Below are positions 29,772-38,869 of a stretch of DNA of 64,000 bases, one piece after another. This DNA is from Terriglobales bacterium (lineage in GTDB: Bacteria > Acidobacteriota > Terriglobia > Bryobacterales > Bryobacteraceae): NCBI GenBank assembly GCA_027485675.1, contig JAIXQP010000030.1:62001-126000 (forward strand). Reading direction: 5' to 3'. A model generated the notes under the pieces. That model did no database searches and had not been told where the DNA came from. It worked only from the letters and a program-made list of their open reading frames with translations. The number at the start of each line of letters is the position of its first letter. Position 1 is the first letter of the stretch. The translations under genes were made by a program, and so were the position numbers.

Positions 29772-30727
29772 TTGACTCGCGCCACATCAAGTGCCCCGCC
29801 TGCGGGCATGATGAATACAAGTCGCTGTTTCACGGGACCGATCGGCTTTACGGGACCACGGACCGCAGTTTTACGGTGGTCGAGTGCAGCCAGTGTCGAT
29901 TGCTGCGGCTGTTTCCGCAGCCCGATCCGAGCGAGCTCGGCAAGTACTATCCCGCCAATTACTGGTTTAATCCGGCCCAATCGACGGTCTCTTCGCTGGA
30001 GGAACGGTACCGACGCTTCGTGCTGGGGGACCATGTCCGGTTCGTCGAAGGGGCGATCGAAGCAGCCGGGGAGCGCGGGCCGGTGCTCGACGTCGGCTGC
30101 GGCGGAGGACTGTTCTTGCGATTGCTGCGGGAGCGGGGCCACCGGGTGGTGGGCTTGGACTTTTCGCTGGATGCAGCGCAGGTGGCTTGGAAGCAGAACC
30201 GGGTGCCCGCGCTCTGCGCGACGCTGACGCGCGCGCCGTTGCCGCCTAAAACGTTTTCGACCATCACGATGTTCCATGTGCTCGAACATCTCTACGACCC
30301 GATTGGCTATTGCGACGCGGCGCGGGAGTTGCTGCGGGACGATGGGCGGCTGGTGATTCAGGTGCCCAATGCCGCCTGCTGGCAGTTTCTGCTGTTCGGT
30401 GAGCATTGGAACGGAATCGATATTCCCCGGCACCTGATCAACTTCAAAGAGAAAGATCTGGTGGATCTGCTGGATGTCTGCGGCTTTGAGGTGGTGCGGC
30501 GGAAGCACTTTTCGCTGCGGGATAATCCGGCGGGCTTGGCGACGACGCTGGCGGTGGGGCTCGATCCGATGGCGCGGCGGATTCGGAAACAGGCCGAATC
30601 GCCGCGGATGCGCCTGCTCAAGGACGGGATCTACTTCGGCTTGATGCTCGCCTGCATTCTGCCGACGGCTATTGAGGCCGCCTGTCGGGCGGGTTCGACG
30701 ATTATGGTGGAAGCCCGGAAGAAATGA
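29768..30727 (+). CDS. SAM-dependent methyltransferase with N-terminal zinc motif
   Basis: 319 residues from the ATG in the ATGA overlap. The N-terminus carries a Cys-rich motif (CPAC at residues 9-12, CSQC near 42) followed by LRLFPQP and YYPANYW, typical of sugar or polyketide-modifying methyltransferases with an N-terminal zinc-binding region. The SAM site is VLDVGCGGGLFLRLL (motif I), then VVGLDFS, FHVLEHLYDP, and LIQVPNAACWQ-like. A hydrophobic C-terminus (FGLMLACILPTAIEAAC) may be membrane-associated. Chained by ATGA overlaps on both sides. Confidence 0.88.
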   Translation: MIDSRHIKCPACGHDEYKSLFHGTDRLYGTTDRSFTVVECSQCRLLRLFPQPDPSELGKYYPANYWFNPAQSTVSSLEERYRRFVLGDHVRFVEGAIEAAGERGPVLDVGCGGGLFLRLLRERGHRVVGLDFSLDAAQVAWKQNRVPALCATLTRAPLPPKTFSTITMFHVLEHLYDPIGYCDAARELLRDDGRLVIQVPNAACWQFLLFGEHWNGIDIPRHLINFKEKDLVDLLDVCGFEVVRRKHFSLRDNPAGLATTLAVGLDPMARRIRKQAESPRMRLLKDGIYFGLMLACILPTAIEAACRAGSTIMVEARKK

Positions 30728-31410
30728 AGGGGTACGTGCTGCACTTTGAGGCGGCGATTGCGAGCGCGGTGGGGCGCTTGGCGGCGACGCTCGAGCCGGG
30801 GAGCCGGGTGCTGGACGCGGGGGCGGGCGAGGGGCAGTATGCGGGGCATTTTGGGGGGCACCGGTATGTCGGGGTGGACCTCGGGATTGGGGACACGCGA
30901 TGGGACTATCGGCGGCTGGACGCGATTGCCGACTTGCGGGCGCTTCCCTTCCCGGATGGCGCCTTTGCCGGGGCGTTGAATGTGGTGACGCTGGAGCACG
31001 TGACGGATCCGGAGCAGGTGGTGCGGGAGATGGCGCGGGTGCTCGCGCCGGGGGGGCGGCTGCTGCTGATTGTGCCGCATGAGTGGGAGGTGCATCAGCA
31101 TCCGCACGACTACTTCCGGTACACGAAATTCGGCTGCCGGTTGCTGCTCGAGCGGGCGGGATTGGCGGTTGATTCGATCGCGCCGGTGGGCGGGTACTTC
31201 CGGCTGCTGAGCCGGCGGCTGCTTTCGGGGTACAAGTTCTTTCCGGCGCCGCTGAGCTGGCTGTGGCTGGTGGTGGTGGCCGGGCCGGCGCTGCTGCTGC
31301 CGCTGCTCGACGGCCTGGATCGGGAGGCCGACTATACGCTGGGCTACATCTGCCTGGCGCACAAGGAGGCGAAATCGGGTTACGCTGTTGGCTATGCCGA
31401 AACGCCGTGA
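30724..31410 (+). CDS. SAM-dependent methyltransferase, membrane-associated
   Basis: 228 residues from the ATG in the ATGA overlap with the previous methyltransferase. Class I motifs: RVLDAGAGEGQYAGHF, YVGVDLGIGD, LPFPDGAFAGALNVVTLEHV, and RVLAPGGRLLLIVPHEW. A hydrophobic segment (WLWLVVVAGPALLLPLL) lies near residues 180-200. It probably methylates a glycan or lipid-linked product of the neighbouring GT2. The C-terminus overlaps the cupin gene start. Confidence 0.86.
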   Translation: MKGYVLHFEAAIASAVGRLAATLEPGSRVLDAGAGEGQYAGHFGGHRYVGVDLGIGDTRWDYRRLDAIADLRALPFPDGAFAGALNVVTLEHVTDPEQVVREMARVLAPGGRLLLIVPHEWEVHQHPHDYFRYTKFGCRLLLERAGLAVDSIAPVGGYFRLLSRRLLSGYKFFPAPLSWLWLVVVAGPALLLPLLDGLDREADYTLGYICLAHKEAKSGYAVGYAETP

Positions 31411-31798
31411 TCTGATTGCGCTCGCCGCTCCCTTCGCCCTGTTCGCCGCCAAGCCGGGCGGGTTGCCTAATGTGACCCTGAACGCCAAGGACGTGAAGGT
31501 GCAGAAGAACCCGTTTGGGGAGCTGCGGATTTACTTTGATGGTCCGACCGATCAATTGCGGGCGATGACCGCGGGGAGCCTGCTGTTGAACGCGGGGGCA
31601 ACGCCGCATCCGCCGCATGCGCATCCGGAAGAGGAGTTCATGGTAGTGACCGAGGGGACGGGCGAGATGTTCTGTGATGGGAAGACGGTGAAGATTGGAC
31701 CGGGGTCCATGATGTACTGCGCGGCGAACGTTTCGCACGGAATCGTCAACACGGGGAAGAAGCCGTTGTTGTTCTACTTCTACAAGTGGAAAGCGTAA
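31394..31798 (+). CDS. Cupin-domain protein, exported
   Basis: 134 residues from ATG 31394 (a TTG six bases earlier is in frame). The start PKRRDLIALAAPFALFAA is a twin-arginine-type signal. One conserved-barrel cupin: HPPHAHPEEEFMVVTEGTGEMF (metal-site His/Glu) and GPGSMMYCAANVSHGIVN. Cupins of this size bind a metal and may be isomerases, dioxygenases or sensors; no function is assigned. It overlaps the methyltransferase gene by 17 bases. Confidence 0.85.
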   Translation: MPKRRDLIALAAPFALFAAKPGGLPNVTLNAKDVKVQKNPFGELRIYFDGPTDQLRAMTAGSLLLNAGATPHPPHAHPEEEFMVVTEGTGEMFCDGKTVKIGPGSMMYCAANVSHGIVNTGKKPLLFYFYKWKA

Positions 31799-32154
31799 GG
31801 CGCCCCTTCCGAGTTCTTGCACACCCTAGGTGCTTCCTGGCTTCTGACCAAGCCGAGTAACGGCGAGAGAACTAGCGGGGAGTTTAACGATTCGTTTGCA
31901 TTGAATTCCGTAGCGTTGGGTACTAAGTTGGACGGACGAAGGCGAAATGAAAGGCTCGTGGGTTCGGCAATCGGAGCCTGGGTAGGCGCGCCGGGAGGAC
32001 GAAGCTTCGCACTTTGCGGCGGAATGGCGGCTTTCTTGTGTTGTTATGTTATCTTGTCAGAGTGCCAAAGTAAGACAAAGCCAAGGAGCTCCTCTGCGAG
32101 GCCCCGTGGATATTCAGTTTGGCTGATACTGCTGCAAGCCGTCCGGAGAGCAAA
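31799..32154. other. Intergenic region between cupin and PEP-CTERM genes
   Basis: 356 bases with lower GC and poor coding character. One possible 113-codon frame starts at 31817 but lacks recognisable features. An AT-rich stretch (ttgttatgttatcttgtcag, 32041-32060) contains a TATCTT at 32050 and may hold the promoter of the PEP-CTERM gene. A palindrome GGAGCTCC lies at 32084-32091. Nothing else seen. Confidence 0.4.
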
Positions 32155-32157
32155 TTG
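32145..32157 (+). promoter_or_regulatory. Ribosome-binding site deciding a TTG start
   Basis: GGAGAG (32145-32150) precedes a TTG at 32155 by four bases, with the GGAG core six bases away. This supports the TTG as the true start of the PEP-CTERM protein, directly before its signal peptide. Earlier in-frame starts lack such a site. Confidence 0.6.
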
Positions 32158-32718
32158 AAAAGACTAATACTAGGAGTTCTAGTATTTGGAACGTTTTCGG
32201 GTCTGGAAGCAGGACCCATCTTGTGGACCGTGCAAAACGCAGTCTTCACCGATGGGGGGACATTAACCGGGAGCTTCACTTATGACTCGGTTCTGGACCA
32301 GATCCTCAGTTACCGGCTTGAGGTGACGGGGGGAAGCCTGACAAATTTTCCCGCTTTCGTCTATCAAAATGGGGTGGCGCCGAATACCAGCGGTAGTAGA
32401 CTAACTGCTTTCATTCGTTCCATCGAAACGAATGGTTACTTTTTTGAAACAAGTCTGGCTCGACCGGGTAGGCCTTTCGCACAGCGAGAGTTGAGACTGT
32501 TTACGGTGCCGGAAAACCTCCCGGCGAACGGCGGCACTGTGGACTTGGACCGCAGTCTTGCAGTTGAATGCTTTGACTGCGGTCTCTTCCGGCTCTTCGA
32601 ATCAGGGATTCTTTTGGGCACAGCGGTCAGCGACGTTCCGGAGCCGAGTACGTTCGCGCTTTTGGCGTTGGGCGGAGCGGTCCTATACGGCTTCAGGGCG
32701 AAGAGGCGCCAGGCATAG
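32155..32718 (+). CDS. PEP-CTERM sorting-domain protein
   Basis: About 187 residues from TTG 32155. Signal peptide KRLILGVLVFGTFSGLEAGP, a beta-rich middle, and a classical C-terminal sorting tail: VPEPSTFALLALGGAVLYG followed by FRAKRR. That tail is the recognition signal for exosortase, which moves such proteins to the surface or matrix, often together with exopolysaccharide synthesis. No exosortase gene is in the window. The middle contains two paired cysteines (ECFDCG). Base composition is less GC-rich than the neighbours. Confidence 0.88.
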   Translation: MKRLILGVLVFGTFSGLEAGPILWTVQNAVFTDGGTLTGSFTYDSVLDQILSYRLEVTGGSLTNFPAFVYQNGVAPNTSGSRLTAFIRSIETNGYFFETSLARPGRPFAQRELRLFTVPENLPANGGTVDLDRSLAVECFDCGLFRLFESGILLGTAVSDVPEPSTFALLALGGAVLYGFRAKRRQA

Positions 32719-33022
32719 AAGGCGCGCCGGGCGGTGATCCTTAGGCCTTCACGGCCGAAGGGAGCAGGTTCTCAGGTCGGGTTTGTGTAGGCTGACAAGA
32801 CTGCCTGGAACGGTGTTGCGTTCGGCAAGAGTGATCGGCAGCCAGCGATCTCCGTTCAGCCCGGAGGCGGTGAACCGATTCGGTTGTCTTGCACGGCATC
32901 CGTAGCACAACGTGCAATCCGCTGGGGTCGCTTTCTCTGCAATGGAACGCCTATCGCCGATTTAATGTTTCTTTGCAGTAAATCAGTTGTTTGCTGCCGT
33001 CCAAGGCACTAGACTAGTTCGG
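32719..33022. other. Intergenic region upstream of ECF sigma factor gene
   Basis: 304 bases without a credible gene. A perfect 7-base inverted repeat, TTGCACG (32889-32895) and CGTGCAA (32911-32917) with a 15-base spacer, lies about 105 bases before the sigma factor start and could be a binding site. The 3' part is AT-rich (gatttaatgtttctttgcag). No RNA gene seen. Confidence 0.4.
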
Positions 33023-33637
33023 ATGGAAGCCACGGACGCAGAGCTGATGTGCCGGTTTCAGGATGGCGAGTTGTGGGCCTACGAGGAGCTCGTAGGCCGC
33101 TACACGATGCGGCTGCACCGATTTTTGCAGCGATTGGTGTTGAACGCCGCCGTCGCGGAAGAGTTGACGCAGGATACGTTTCTGCGGGTTTTTCTCGCCC
33201 GGGGCCGCTATCAGCCGTCGGCGAACTTTTCGACGTGGATCTACCGGATCGCCACCAATCTGGCGCTCAATTGGATCCGCGACTCCCGGCATAGCCGGCA
33301 GGCGGCGAGCCTGGAGGCGCTGTCGATGTTCGGGACGCGCGTGCAGATTGCCTCCCTGGAGAGGACGGCCGAGCAGCAGATGGTCGACTTGGCGGAACGT
33401 GACCGTATCCGCGCGGCGATCGCCGCGTTACCGGATCGGCAGCGGGCGGCTGTGCTGCTGCACAAGTACGATGGCCTCGACTATGAGGCCATCGCGCGGA
33501 CGCTGGGTTGTTCCGTGCCGGCACTCAAGAGCCTGCTGTGCCGCGCATATTCTGTCCTGCGCGGGCGCCTCAGTGCCGCGCCCGAGCCGGATCAGAACTC
33601 GTTGCCCTTGTACATCGAAGCCACGTATTGCTCGTAG
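33023..33637 (+). CDS. ECF-type RNA polymerase sigma factor
   Basis: 204 residues from ATG 33023; an earlier in-frame TTG at 32987 would add 12 unlikely residues. Sigma region 2: DAELMCRFQDGELWAYEELVGRY, then AEELTQDTFLRVFLARGRY and FSTWIYRIATNLALNWIRD. Region 4: ALPDRQRAAVLLHKYDGLDYEAIARTLGCSVPALKSLLCRAYSVLR. No anti-sigma gene follows; instead the 3' end overlaps the convergent msrP gene by 46 bases, the largest overlap in the window. Such factors respond to envelope or oxidative stress. Confidence 0.93.
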   Translation: MEATDAELMCRFQDGELWAYEELVGRYTMRLHRFLQRLVLNAAVAEELTQDTFLRVFLARGRYQPSANFSTWIYRIATNLALNWIRDSRHSRQAASLEALSMFGTRVQIASLERTAEQQMVDLAERDRIRAAIAALPDRQRAAVLLHKYDGLDYEAIARTLGCSVPALKSLLCRAYSVLRGRLSAAPEPDQNSLPLYIEATYCS

Positions 33638-34497
33638 CCGTTGTAGAGGAGAGTGGGCTTACGCTGCATGGTCGGGATCAACTGCTCGACAGACTGCGAC
33701 CAGCGGGGATGAGGCTTCTTCGGATCGACGTTTGAATAGAAGCCGTACTCCTGGGCGTTGAGCTTGTTCCAGAACGTCGGCGGTTCACTGGACGTGAACT
33801 CAATTCTCACAATCGACTTGATGGACTTGTAGCCGTACTTCCACGGCACGACCAGACGCACCGGAGCCCCATTCTGCTTCGGTAGCGGCTTGCCGTACAT
33901 GCCGGTGGTGAGCAGCGTCAGCTCGTTCATGGCCTCGTCCATGCGAAGGCCTTCGAAGTAGGGCCAGGGATAGGGGGCCTGCTTCATGCCCGGCATCTGG
34001 TTCGGGCGATTGACGGTGACGAAGCGGATGTACTTGGCCGCGGGCTTGGGCTCCACCATCTTGATGAGTTCGCTGAGGGGGAAGCCGGACCACGGAACCG
34101 CCATCGCCCACCGTTCGACGCAGCGGAAGCGGTAGATCCGCTCTTCGGTCGGGAACTTTTTGAGCAGGTCGTCGAGGTCCAGGGTTTGCGGCTTATTGAC
34201 CTGGCCGGTGACGTCGATCTTCCAGGGCGAAATGACGAACTCGCTCGTCAGCGGCGCCAGACCCTCTTTGGCGTAGGGGTTGAACTCGTAGTAATTGTTG
34301 TAGCCCGTGGCGGCCCACTCTTCGGTGACCGGACGGTCCAGCGTGTACTTTTCGTTGCGCTTAGGCGCGGCGCCGGCGAGGGAGGGCAGCGACAGCAGCC
34401 CGGCCGCCGCGATCAGCTGCCGGCGGTTCAGATACACCGATTCGGGAGTCGCTTCCCGTTCGGGGATCTCCCAACCTTTCCGAATTCGAATCACCAT
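33592..34497 (-). CDS. msrP: Protein-methionine-sulfoxide reductase catalytic subunit MsrP
   Basis: 301 residues from ATG 34497; the open frame upstream is not coding. Periplasmic molybdopterin enzyme that reduces methionine sulfoxide in exported proteins. Twin-arginine signal NRRQLIAAAGLLSLPSLAGA at residues 24-43. Sulfite-oxidase-type fold with the molybdenum-ligand cysteine in YRFRCVERWAMAVPWSG, then YIRFVTVNRPNQMPG and VRLVVPWKYGYKSIKSI. Its usual membrane partner msrQ is not adjacent. A TACAGT box lies exactly six bases before the ATG. Confidence 0.94.
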   Translation of the reverse strand: MVIRIRKGWEIPEREATPESVYLNRRQLIAAAGLLSLPSLAGAAPKRNEKYTLDRPVTEEWAATGYNNYYEFNPYAKEGLAPLTSEFVISPWKIDVTGQVNKPQTLDLDDLLKKFPTEERIYRFRCVERWAMAVPWSGFPLSELIKMVEPKPAAKYIRFVTVNRPNQMPGMKQAPYPWPYFEGLRMDEAMNELTLLTTGMYGKPLPKQNGAPVRLVVPWKYGYKSIKSIVRIEFTSSEPPTFWNKLNAQEYGFYSNVDPKKPHPRWSQSVEQLIPTMQRKPTLLYNGYEQYVASMYKGNEF

Positions 34498-34509
34498 GCT
34501 ACTACTGTA
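34495..34509 (-). promoter_or_regulatory. Candidate leaderless promoter of msrP: TACAGT, six bases, ATG
   Basis: On the minus strand TACAGT (34509-34504) matches the -10 consensus at four positions, including the first two and last. It stands six bases before the msrP ATG, the spacing shared with several other operon heads here. No -35 seen. Confidence 0.35.
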
Positions 34510-34554
34510 CAAATTTTGGGGAACACCCAGGGCGCATCTTTCGTTACGTTTGGC

Positions 34555-34881
34555 ATGTACTGCAACGCTTGTGGATTTGAGATGGAAAGCGAGCACCGCT
34601 ACTGTGCGCGCTGCGGCAAGCCGGCCCAGGCGGGCCAATTCCAGTGGGCGGCCCCTTCGTTCACCCGCGGCCGGCTGGAACGGGATATGTACGACAAAAA
34701 GATTGCCGGCGTCTGTTCCGGCATGGCGAAATGGCTGGGGTGGGATGTCACCCTGATGCGCCTGTTGTGGGTCGGGGTCGCGCTGTTCACGGGGGTTGGC
34801 TTCATCGCGTATCCGCTGTGTTGGATCGTGATGCCGCGCAACGACACGCGCGCGCCGATGGGTCTGCCCGCCGCGACGTAA
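34555..34881 (+). CDS. Zinc-ribbon + PspC-domain membrane protein
   Basis: 108 residues from ATG 34555. A zinc ribbon with CNAC at residues 3-6 and CARC near 18-21 is followed by a PspC domain: LERDMYDKKIAGVCSGMAKWLGWDVTLMRLLWV, then a membrane helix (VALFTGVGFIAYPLCWIVMP). PspC is the membrane-stress partner of PspA/PspB; in many phyla stand-alone PspC proteins occur without the rest. It diverges from msrP across 57 bases, and a strong hairpin follows its stop. Confidence 0.9.
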   Translation: MYCNACGFEMESEHRYCARCGKPAQAGQFQWAAPSFTRGRLERDMYDKKIAGVCSGMAKWLGWDVTLMRLLWVGVALFTGVGFIAYPLCWIVMPRNDTRAPMGLPAAT

Positions 34882-35202
34882 ACCTCCCGTGCGGTGGTGT
34901 TGCCGAAACCCGGAGCCAGGCTGTGAACCGCCACAGAACACAGCCTGGCCGATGGTAAGCAGACGGCGCCGCCGCGCACTTGCCCGAGTGCCGGTGACGC
35001 CGTTGTCTTTCTCATGGGAGCCGCAACGCACAGACTCCGGCTTAGCGGTCCCTCAACCGCTCGCCTCCGTCCGGGGCACTCAACCACTCGATTTGCTTAC
35101 ACCCCAACTTTCCCACACGCGTTGGCGGGACGCCGATCTGACATTTCTCTATGTCGTTGAAACAAAGAGAAATAAAATTTGCGATCGTGTGGGAACGCCC
35201 GG
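34882..35202. other. Intergenic region between convergent PspC and LD-carboxypeptidase genes
   Basis: 321 bases between two convergent stops, the only convergent pair here with a wide gap. It contains an 11-base perfect inverted repeat (see separate entry) and an AT-rich stretch at 35155-35185 (gaaacaaagagaaataaaat). No credible gene; a long plus-strand open frame in it has no start signal or family marks. Confidence 0.5.
34915..34949 (+). terminator. Strong inverted repeat after the PspC gene, terminator-like
   Basis: GCCAGGCTGTG (34915-34925) and CACAGCCTGGC (34939-34949) are perfect reverse complements with a 13-base loop, 33 bases after the PspC stop. There is no T-run after the stem, so Rho-independent termination is uncertain; it may instead protect the mRNA end. 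Confidence 0.5.
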
Positions 35203-36222
35203 CTAGACGGTCGCCGCTTCGGTGATGGTGAGCGTTCCCTGGTCCGCATCGAGGGTGGCGGACACCCCCATGGGCAGGGTCAATTGGTCGGCGGTATGGC
35301 CGATGGTCATCCCGGCCAGCACCGGGATCTTGAGTTTGCCGAGAATCTCATCCACCACTTCGCCCAGCGAGAGGTTATTGTCGAACCCCGGCTTGTACTC
35401 CTTCGGGGTGCAGCGGGAGCACTCGCCAAACACGATGCCGGCCGCCTGGTCCAGTTTGCCGGCCAACCGCATTTGCGTCAGCATGCGGTCCATCGAGTAG
35501 GGTTCCTCGCCGACGTCCTCGATGAAGAAGATCTTGCCCCGGGTATCCACTTCGTAGGGCGTGCCCATGGTGGTGGCGAGCAGCGTCAGGCAGCCCCCGG
35601 TGAGCGGTCCACTGGCCTTGCCGCCCACCACGGTCCGCAGGGAGTGATTCGGCCGCAGGGGATTGGACTCTACCGGATTCGTCAGCGCGCCGATTGGCCC
35701 TTTCTCAAACAACGCCTTCCGGTAGTGCTTCTGGGTGTATTCGGTGAAGGCAGAGAGCGGAACCGGCCCGTGGAAGGTCACCAGGCCCGTCTTCTGGTGG
35801 ATGGCCAGATGCATGGCCGTAATGTCGCTGTAGCCGATGAAGATCTTCGGGTTCTTGGCGATCAGGTCGTAGTCGAGCGCCGGCAGGATCTGCGCGCTGC
35901 CGTAGCCGCCACGGATGGCGAAGACGGCGTCGACGGCCTTGTCGGCGAACATGGCGTTCACGTCTGCCGCCCGTTCCTCAATCGTTCCGCCCAGATAGCC
36001 GAGCTTCTTTTTGACGAACTGCCCCATCTTCACCTTGCAGCCGAAGTGCTCGAGCGTCCGCACGGCGGTGCGCAGTTCGTCCGGATCGGAGACGTAGGTG
36101 GAGGGGGTGACCAGACCGACGGTCATGCCCGGCTGCAGCCGTTTGGGTTTGATCAACTTCGGCGCGGCGGCCTGCGCGGCGCTGGCCGCGGCAACAGTTC
36201 CAAGGAACGATCGGCGTTTCAT
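35203..36222 (-). CDS. LD-carboxypeptidase, peptidase family S66
   Basis: 339 residues. Cleaves the terminal D-Ala from muropeptide tetrapeptides during murein recycling, or related amide bonds. Twin-arginine-like start KRRSFLGTVAAASAAQA suggests export, unlike cytoplasmic LdcA of E. coli. Catalytic triad as in the family: Ser132 in GYSDITAMH, Glu235 in FFIEDVGEEPYSMDRM, His309 in TIGHTADQLTLPMG. The RGGYGSAQILPALDYDLI segment is also typical. A TAGACT lies eight bases before the ATG. It follows the methyltransferase-like membrane protein gene by 11 bases. Confidence 0.92.
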   Translation of the reverse strand: MKRRSFLGTVAAASAAQAAAPKLIKPKRLQPGMTVGLVTPSTYVSDPDELRTAVRTLEHFGCKVKMGQFVKKKLGYLGGTIEERAADVNAMFADKAVDAVFAIRGGYGSAQILPALDYDLIAKNPKIFIGYSDITAMHLAIHQKTGLVTFHGPVPLSAFTEYTQKHYRKALFEKGPIGALTNPVESNPLRPNHSLRTVVGGKASGPLTGGCLTLLATTMGTPYEVDTRGKIFFIEDVGEEPYSMDRMLTQMRLAGKLDQAAGIVFGECSRCTPKEYKPGFDNNLSLGEVVDEILGKLKIPVLAGMTIGHTADQLTLPMGVSATLDADQGTLTITEAATV

Positions 36223-36233
36223 TAGAGTTGAGT

Positions 36234-36734
36234 CTAAAGCAAAGGCCGGACGCGCCGCTGATAGTCGCGATAGGGCTGCCCCAACTCCCGCACCAGTTTG
36301 CGCTCCTCAAACTGGAGGCCCACCAGGATGTAGACGGTGAGCGTGGCCGAAAGCAGCAATCCGCCCTCGGACATCACCGGCCGGAGCCATAAGATTCCGA
36401 GCGCGGCCACATAGATCGGATGGCGGGAGTAGCGATAGAGAAACGGCTCCCGGAACTCCGGCAGGCCGGGTTCGCGCCAGCCCAGTAACTCCCCCGCCCC
36501 GAGCGAGGCGCCCGCCCAGAGGAGCAGCCCGAAGCTGGCGGCCCACAGCGGCCACAGCCAGGCTGGAGTCCGCCACAGGAGATCCGGCATGGGCCTCCAC
36601 AACGCCCAACCCAGCGCCACCACCGCATACGAAGCCAGCGCGTACGTCCGCCGCCGTACGCGGAGACGCGCCATGCCACTATGCTGCACGGCGAAGAGCA
36701 GTAGCAGGCTCAGGTTCCAGGCGGCCGGCGTCAC
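36234..36734 (-). CDS. Isoprenylcysteine methyltransferase/NnrU-like membrane protein
   Basis: 166 residues with about four membrane helices, from a GTG that overlaps the glgB stop (GTGA, 36731-36734). The C-terminal motif [14 protein letters not shown]...[24 protein letters not shown] is the SAM-binding signature of the ICMT/PEMT-like family. The N-terminus [16 protein letters not shown] resembles methanethiol S-methyltransferase (MddA)/NnrU proteins, although MddA is longer. Substrate unknown; probably a membrane-bound small-molecule methyltransferase. Confidence 0.78.
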   Translation of the reverse strand: MTPAAWNLSLLLLFAVQHSGMARLRVRRRTYALASYAVVALGWALWRPMPDLLWRTPAWLWPLWAASFGLLLWAGASLGAGELLGWREPGLPEFREPFLYRYSRHPIYVAALGILWLRPVMSEGGLLLSATLTVYILVGLQFEERKLVRELGQPYRDYQRRVRPLL

Positions 36735-38869
36735 ACGCGTTTGAAAACCAGCACGCCCAAAGGAGGCAGCGTCAGCGACACGCTGTACGGCCGCCCGTGG
36801 TTGGGGACCTCTTCGGCCAACACCCAGCCGTGGTTGCCGACGTTGGATCCGCCGAACAGGTGGGAGTCGGAGTTGAGGAGTTCGAGATAGGTTCCTAACT
36901 CGTGGACGCCAATCCGGTAGTCATGGCGCACAATGGGCGTGAAGTTACACACGACTAACAGCCAGTCCCGCGGATCTTTCGCTTTGCGGTTGAAGGAGAT
37001 TACCGACGATTCGACATCGCGGAAATCGACCCAGTCGAAACCGTCGACATCATTGTCCCGCTCATACAGGGCCGGATGCCGGCGATAGAGCGCGTTCAAC
37101 TCCGCGACGAAATGCTGCAACTGCCGGTGCAGCGGATAGTCGAGCATGGCCCAGTTACAGCTCGTCTTTTCGTCCCACTCTTCGTACTGGCCGATCTCCT
37201 GGCCCATGAAGAGGAGCTTCTTGCCCGGGTGCGTGTACATGTAGCCCAGAAACGCCCGGACGTTGGCGAAACGCTGCCATTCGTCCCCGGGCATCTTGCC
37301 GATCAGCGCGCTCTTGCCGTGCACCACTTCGTCATGCGAAATGGGCAGCAGGAAGTTTTCCGTAAAGGCGTACAGCAGCGAGAAAGTAATGTGGTTCTGG
37401 TTGAACTTCCGGAACACGGGGTCGTGCTTGAAGAAGGCGAACATGTCGTGCATCCAGCCCATGTTCCACTTCATGGTGAAGCCGAGGCCGCCGGTGTAGA
37501 CCGGGCGGGAGACGCCAACGAAGGAGGTGGACTCCTCGGCAATCGTCACCGCGCCGGGGATCTTGTGTACCTCGGTGTTGCACTTACGCAGAAACGAGAT
37601 CGCTTCCAGGTTTTCGCGGCCGCCGAACTCATTGGCGAGCCATTCGCCCGGCTCGCGGCAATAGTCGAGATACAACATGGACGCCACGGCATCCACGCGC
37701 AACCCATCAATGTGATATTGCTCGAGCCAGAAGAGGGCGTTCGAAATCAGAAAGCTGACCACTTCACTCCGCCCGTAGTTGAAGACGAGCGTGCCCCAAC
37801 CTTTGTGCTCGCCTTTGCGCGGGTCGGCATGTTCATAGAGGGCGGTGCCGTCAAAGTAGGCCAGGCCATGGGTGTCGCGCGGATAGTGGCCCGGCACCCA
37901 ATCGACAATCACGCCGATGCCGGCGGCGTGGCAGCGGTCAACGAAGTATTTGAAATCATCCGGCGAGCCGAACCGCGCCGTGGGCGCATAGAAGCCGGTT
38001 ACCTGGTAGCCCCACGAGCCGGAGAAGGGATGCTCCATGATGGGCAGCAGTTCGATGTGCGTATAGTGGAGCCGCTTGACGTATTCGACCAGCGCCACCG
38101 CCAGTTCCCGATAGGAGAGCGAACGGCCATCGGGGTGGCGCATCCAGCTTTCCAGGTGGACCTCATAGACCGCCATCGGCTCGTCGAGGGCGTTGCGCCG
38201 GGCGCGCTCGTCGAGCCACGCCGCGTCGTTCCACTGATAACTGTTCAGATCGGCCACGACGGAGGCGGTCTTCGGCGGCACCTCGGTGGCGAAACCATAG
38301 GGGTCGCACTTCAGTTGCTCGTAACCGTTGTACTTACTTTTTACGAAGTACTTATAGTGCATCCCGTAAGTTACGCCCGGAATGAACAGCTCCCATACGC
38401 CGCCGTCGCGCATCCGCATGGGATGGCGCCGGCTATCCCATTCATTGCAGTCTCCGGTGACGCTCACCGATTGCGCGTTCGGCGCCCAGACGGCAAACAG
38501 CACCCCGTCCACGCCGTCCACTTCCATGCGGTGGGCGCCCAGCGTCTCCCAGGCGCGGTAGAGCGTGCCCTCGCCGTGCAGGTGGAGATCGAACTCGCTC
38601 AGGATCGGCCAGAAGCGGTAGGGGTCGTCGAGTTCCAACGTCGCGCCGCCCGGCAGCGTCACGGCGAACCGGTAGGTGCCGGTCCATTCGCCGATCCAGA
38701 AACCGCCTTCATGCTCCTTGCGCATGGCTACCCGCAGGTCGCCCCGCACCAACGTTACCGCTTCGGCCTGCGGCAGGAAGGCGCGGACCTCTCCGCTGTG
38801 CGGACCCAGAATCCGAAACGGGTCGCCGTGGTAACCGCCAAGAATGGCGTCAATCTCATCGCGGAGCAT
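36731..38869 (-). CDS. glgB: 1,4-alpha-glucan branching enzyme
   Basis: 712 residues from ATG 38869. Introduces alpha-1,6 branches into glycogen (GH13). An N-terminal beta domain ([16 protein letters not shown]) and a CBM48 ([23 protein letters not shown]) precede the catalytic barrel. Active-site regions: [31 protein letters not shown], the nucleophile Asp in [17 protein letters not shown], the acid Glu in TIAEEST, and [11 protein letters not shown]. No other glg genes are adjacent. A CATAAT box lies exactly six bases before the start, inside the divergent deaminase gene. Confidence 0.97.
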   Translation of the reverse strand: MLRDEIDAILGGYHGDPFRILGPHSGEVRAFLPQAEAVTLVRGDLRVAMRKEHEGGFWIGEWTGTYRFAVTLPGGATLELDDPYRFWPILSEFDLHLHGEGTLYRAWETLGAHRMEVDGVDGVLFAVWAPNAQSVSVTGDCNEWDSRRHPMRMRDGGVWELFIPGVTYGMHYKYFVKSKYNGYEQLKCDPYGFATEVPPKTASVVADLNSYQWNDAAWLDERARRNALDEPMAVYEVHLESWMRHPDGRSLSYRELAVALVEYVKRLHYTHIELLPIMEHPFSGSWGYQVTGFYAPTARFGSPDDFKYFVDRCHAAGIGVIVDWVPGHYPRDTHGLAYFDGTALYEHADPRKGEHKGWGTLVFNYGRSEVVSFLISNALFWLEQYHIDGLRVDAVASMLYLDYCREPGEWLANEFGGRENLEAISFLRKCNTEVHKIPGAVTIAEESTSFVGVSRPVYTGGLGFTMKWNMGWMHDMFAFFKHDPVFRKFNQNHITFSLLYAFTENFLLPISHDEVVHGKSALIGKMPGDEWQRFANVRAFLGYMYTHPGKKLLFMGQEIGQYEEWDEKTSCNWAMLDYPLHRQLQHFVAELNALYRRHPALYERDNDVDGFDWVDFRDVESSVISFNRKAKDPRDWLLVVCNFTPIVRHDYRIGVHELGTYLELLNSDSHLFGGSNVGNHGWVLAEEVPNHGRPYSVSLTLPPLGVLVFKRV

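Noticed and set aside
31817-32158. Possible 113-codon gene between the cupin and PEP-CTERM genes
   Set aside because: No ribosome site, no recognisable pattern, mixed composition. Treated as intergenic.
32889-32917. TTGCACG/CGTGCAA inverted repeat as an operator
   Set aside because: Only seven bases per arm and no second copy seen in the window; listed only in the intergenic entry.
35155-35190. AT-rich stretch near the composition switch as a dif site
   Set aside because: No XerC/XerD-like palindromic arms are visible.
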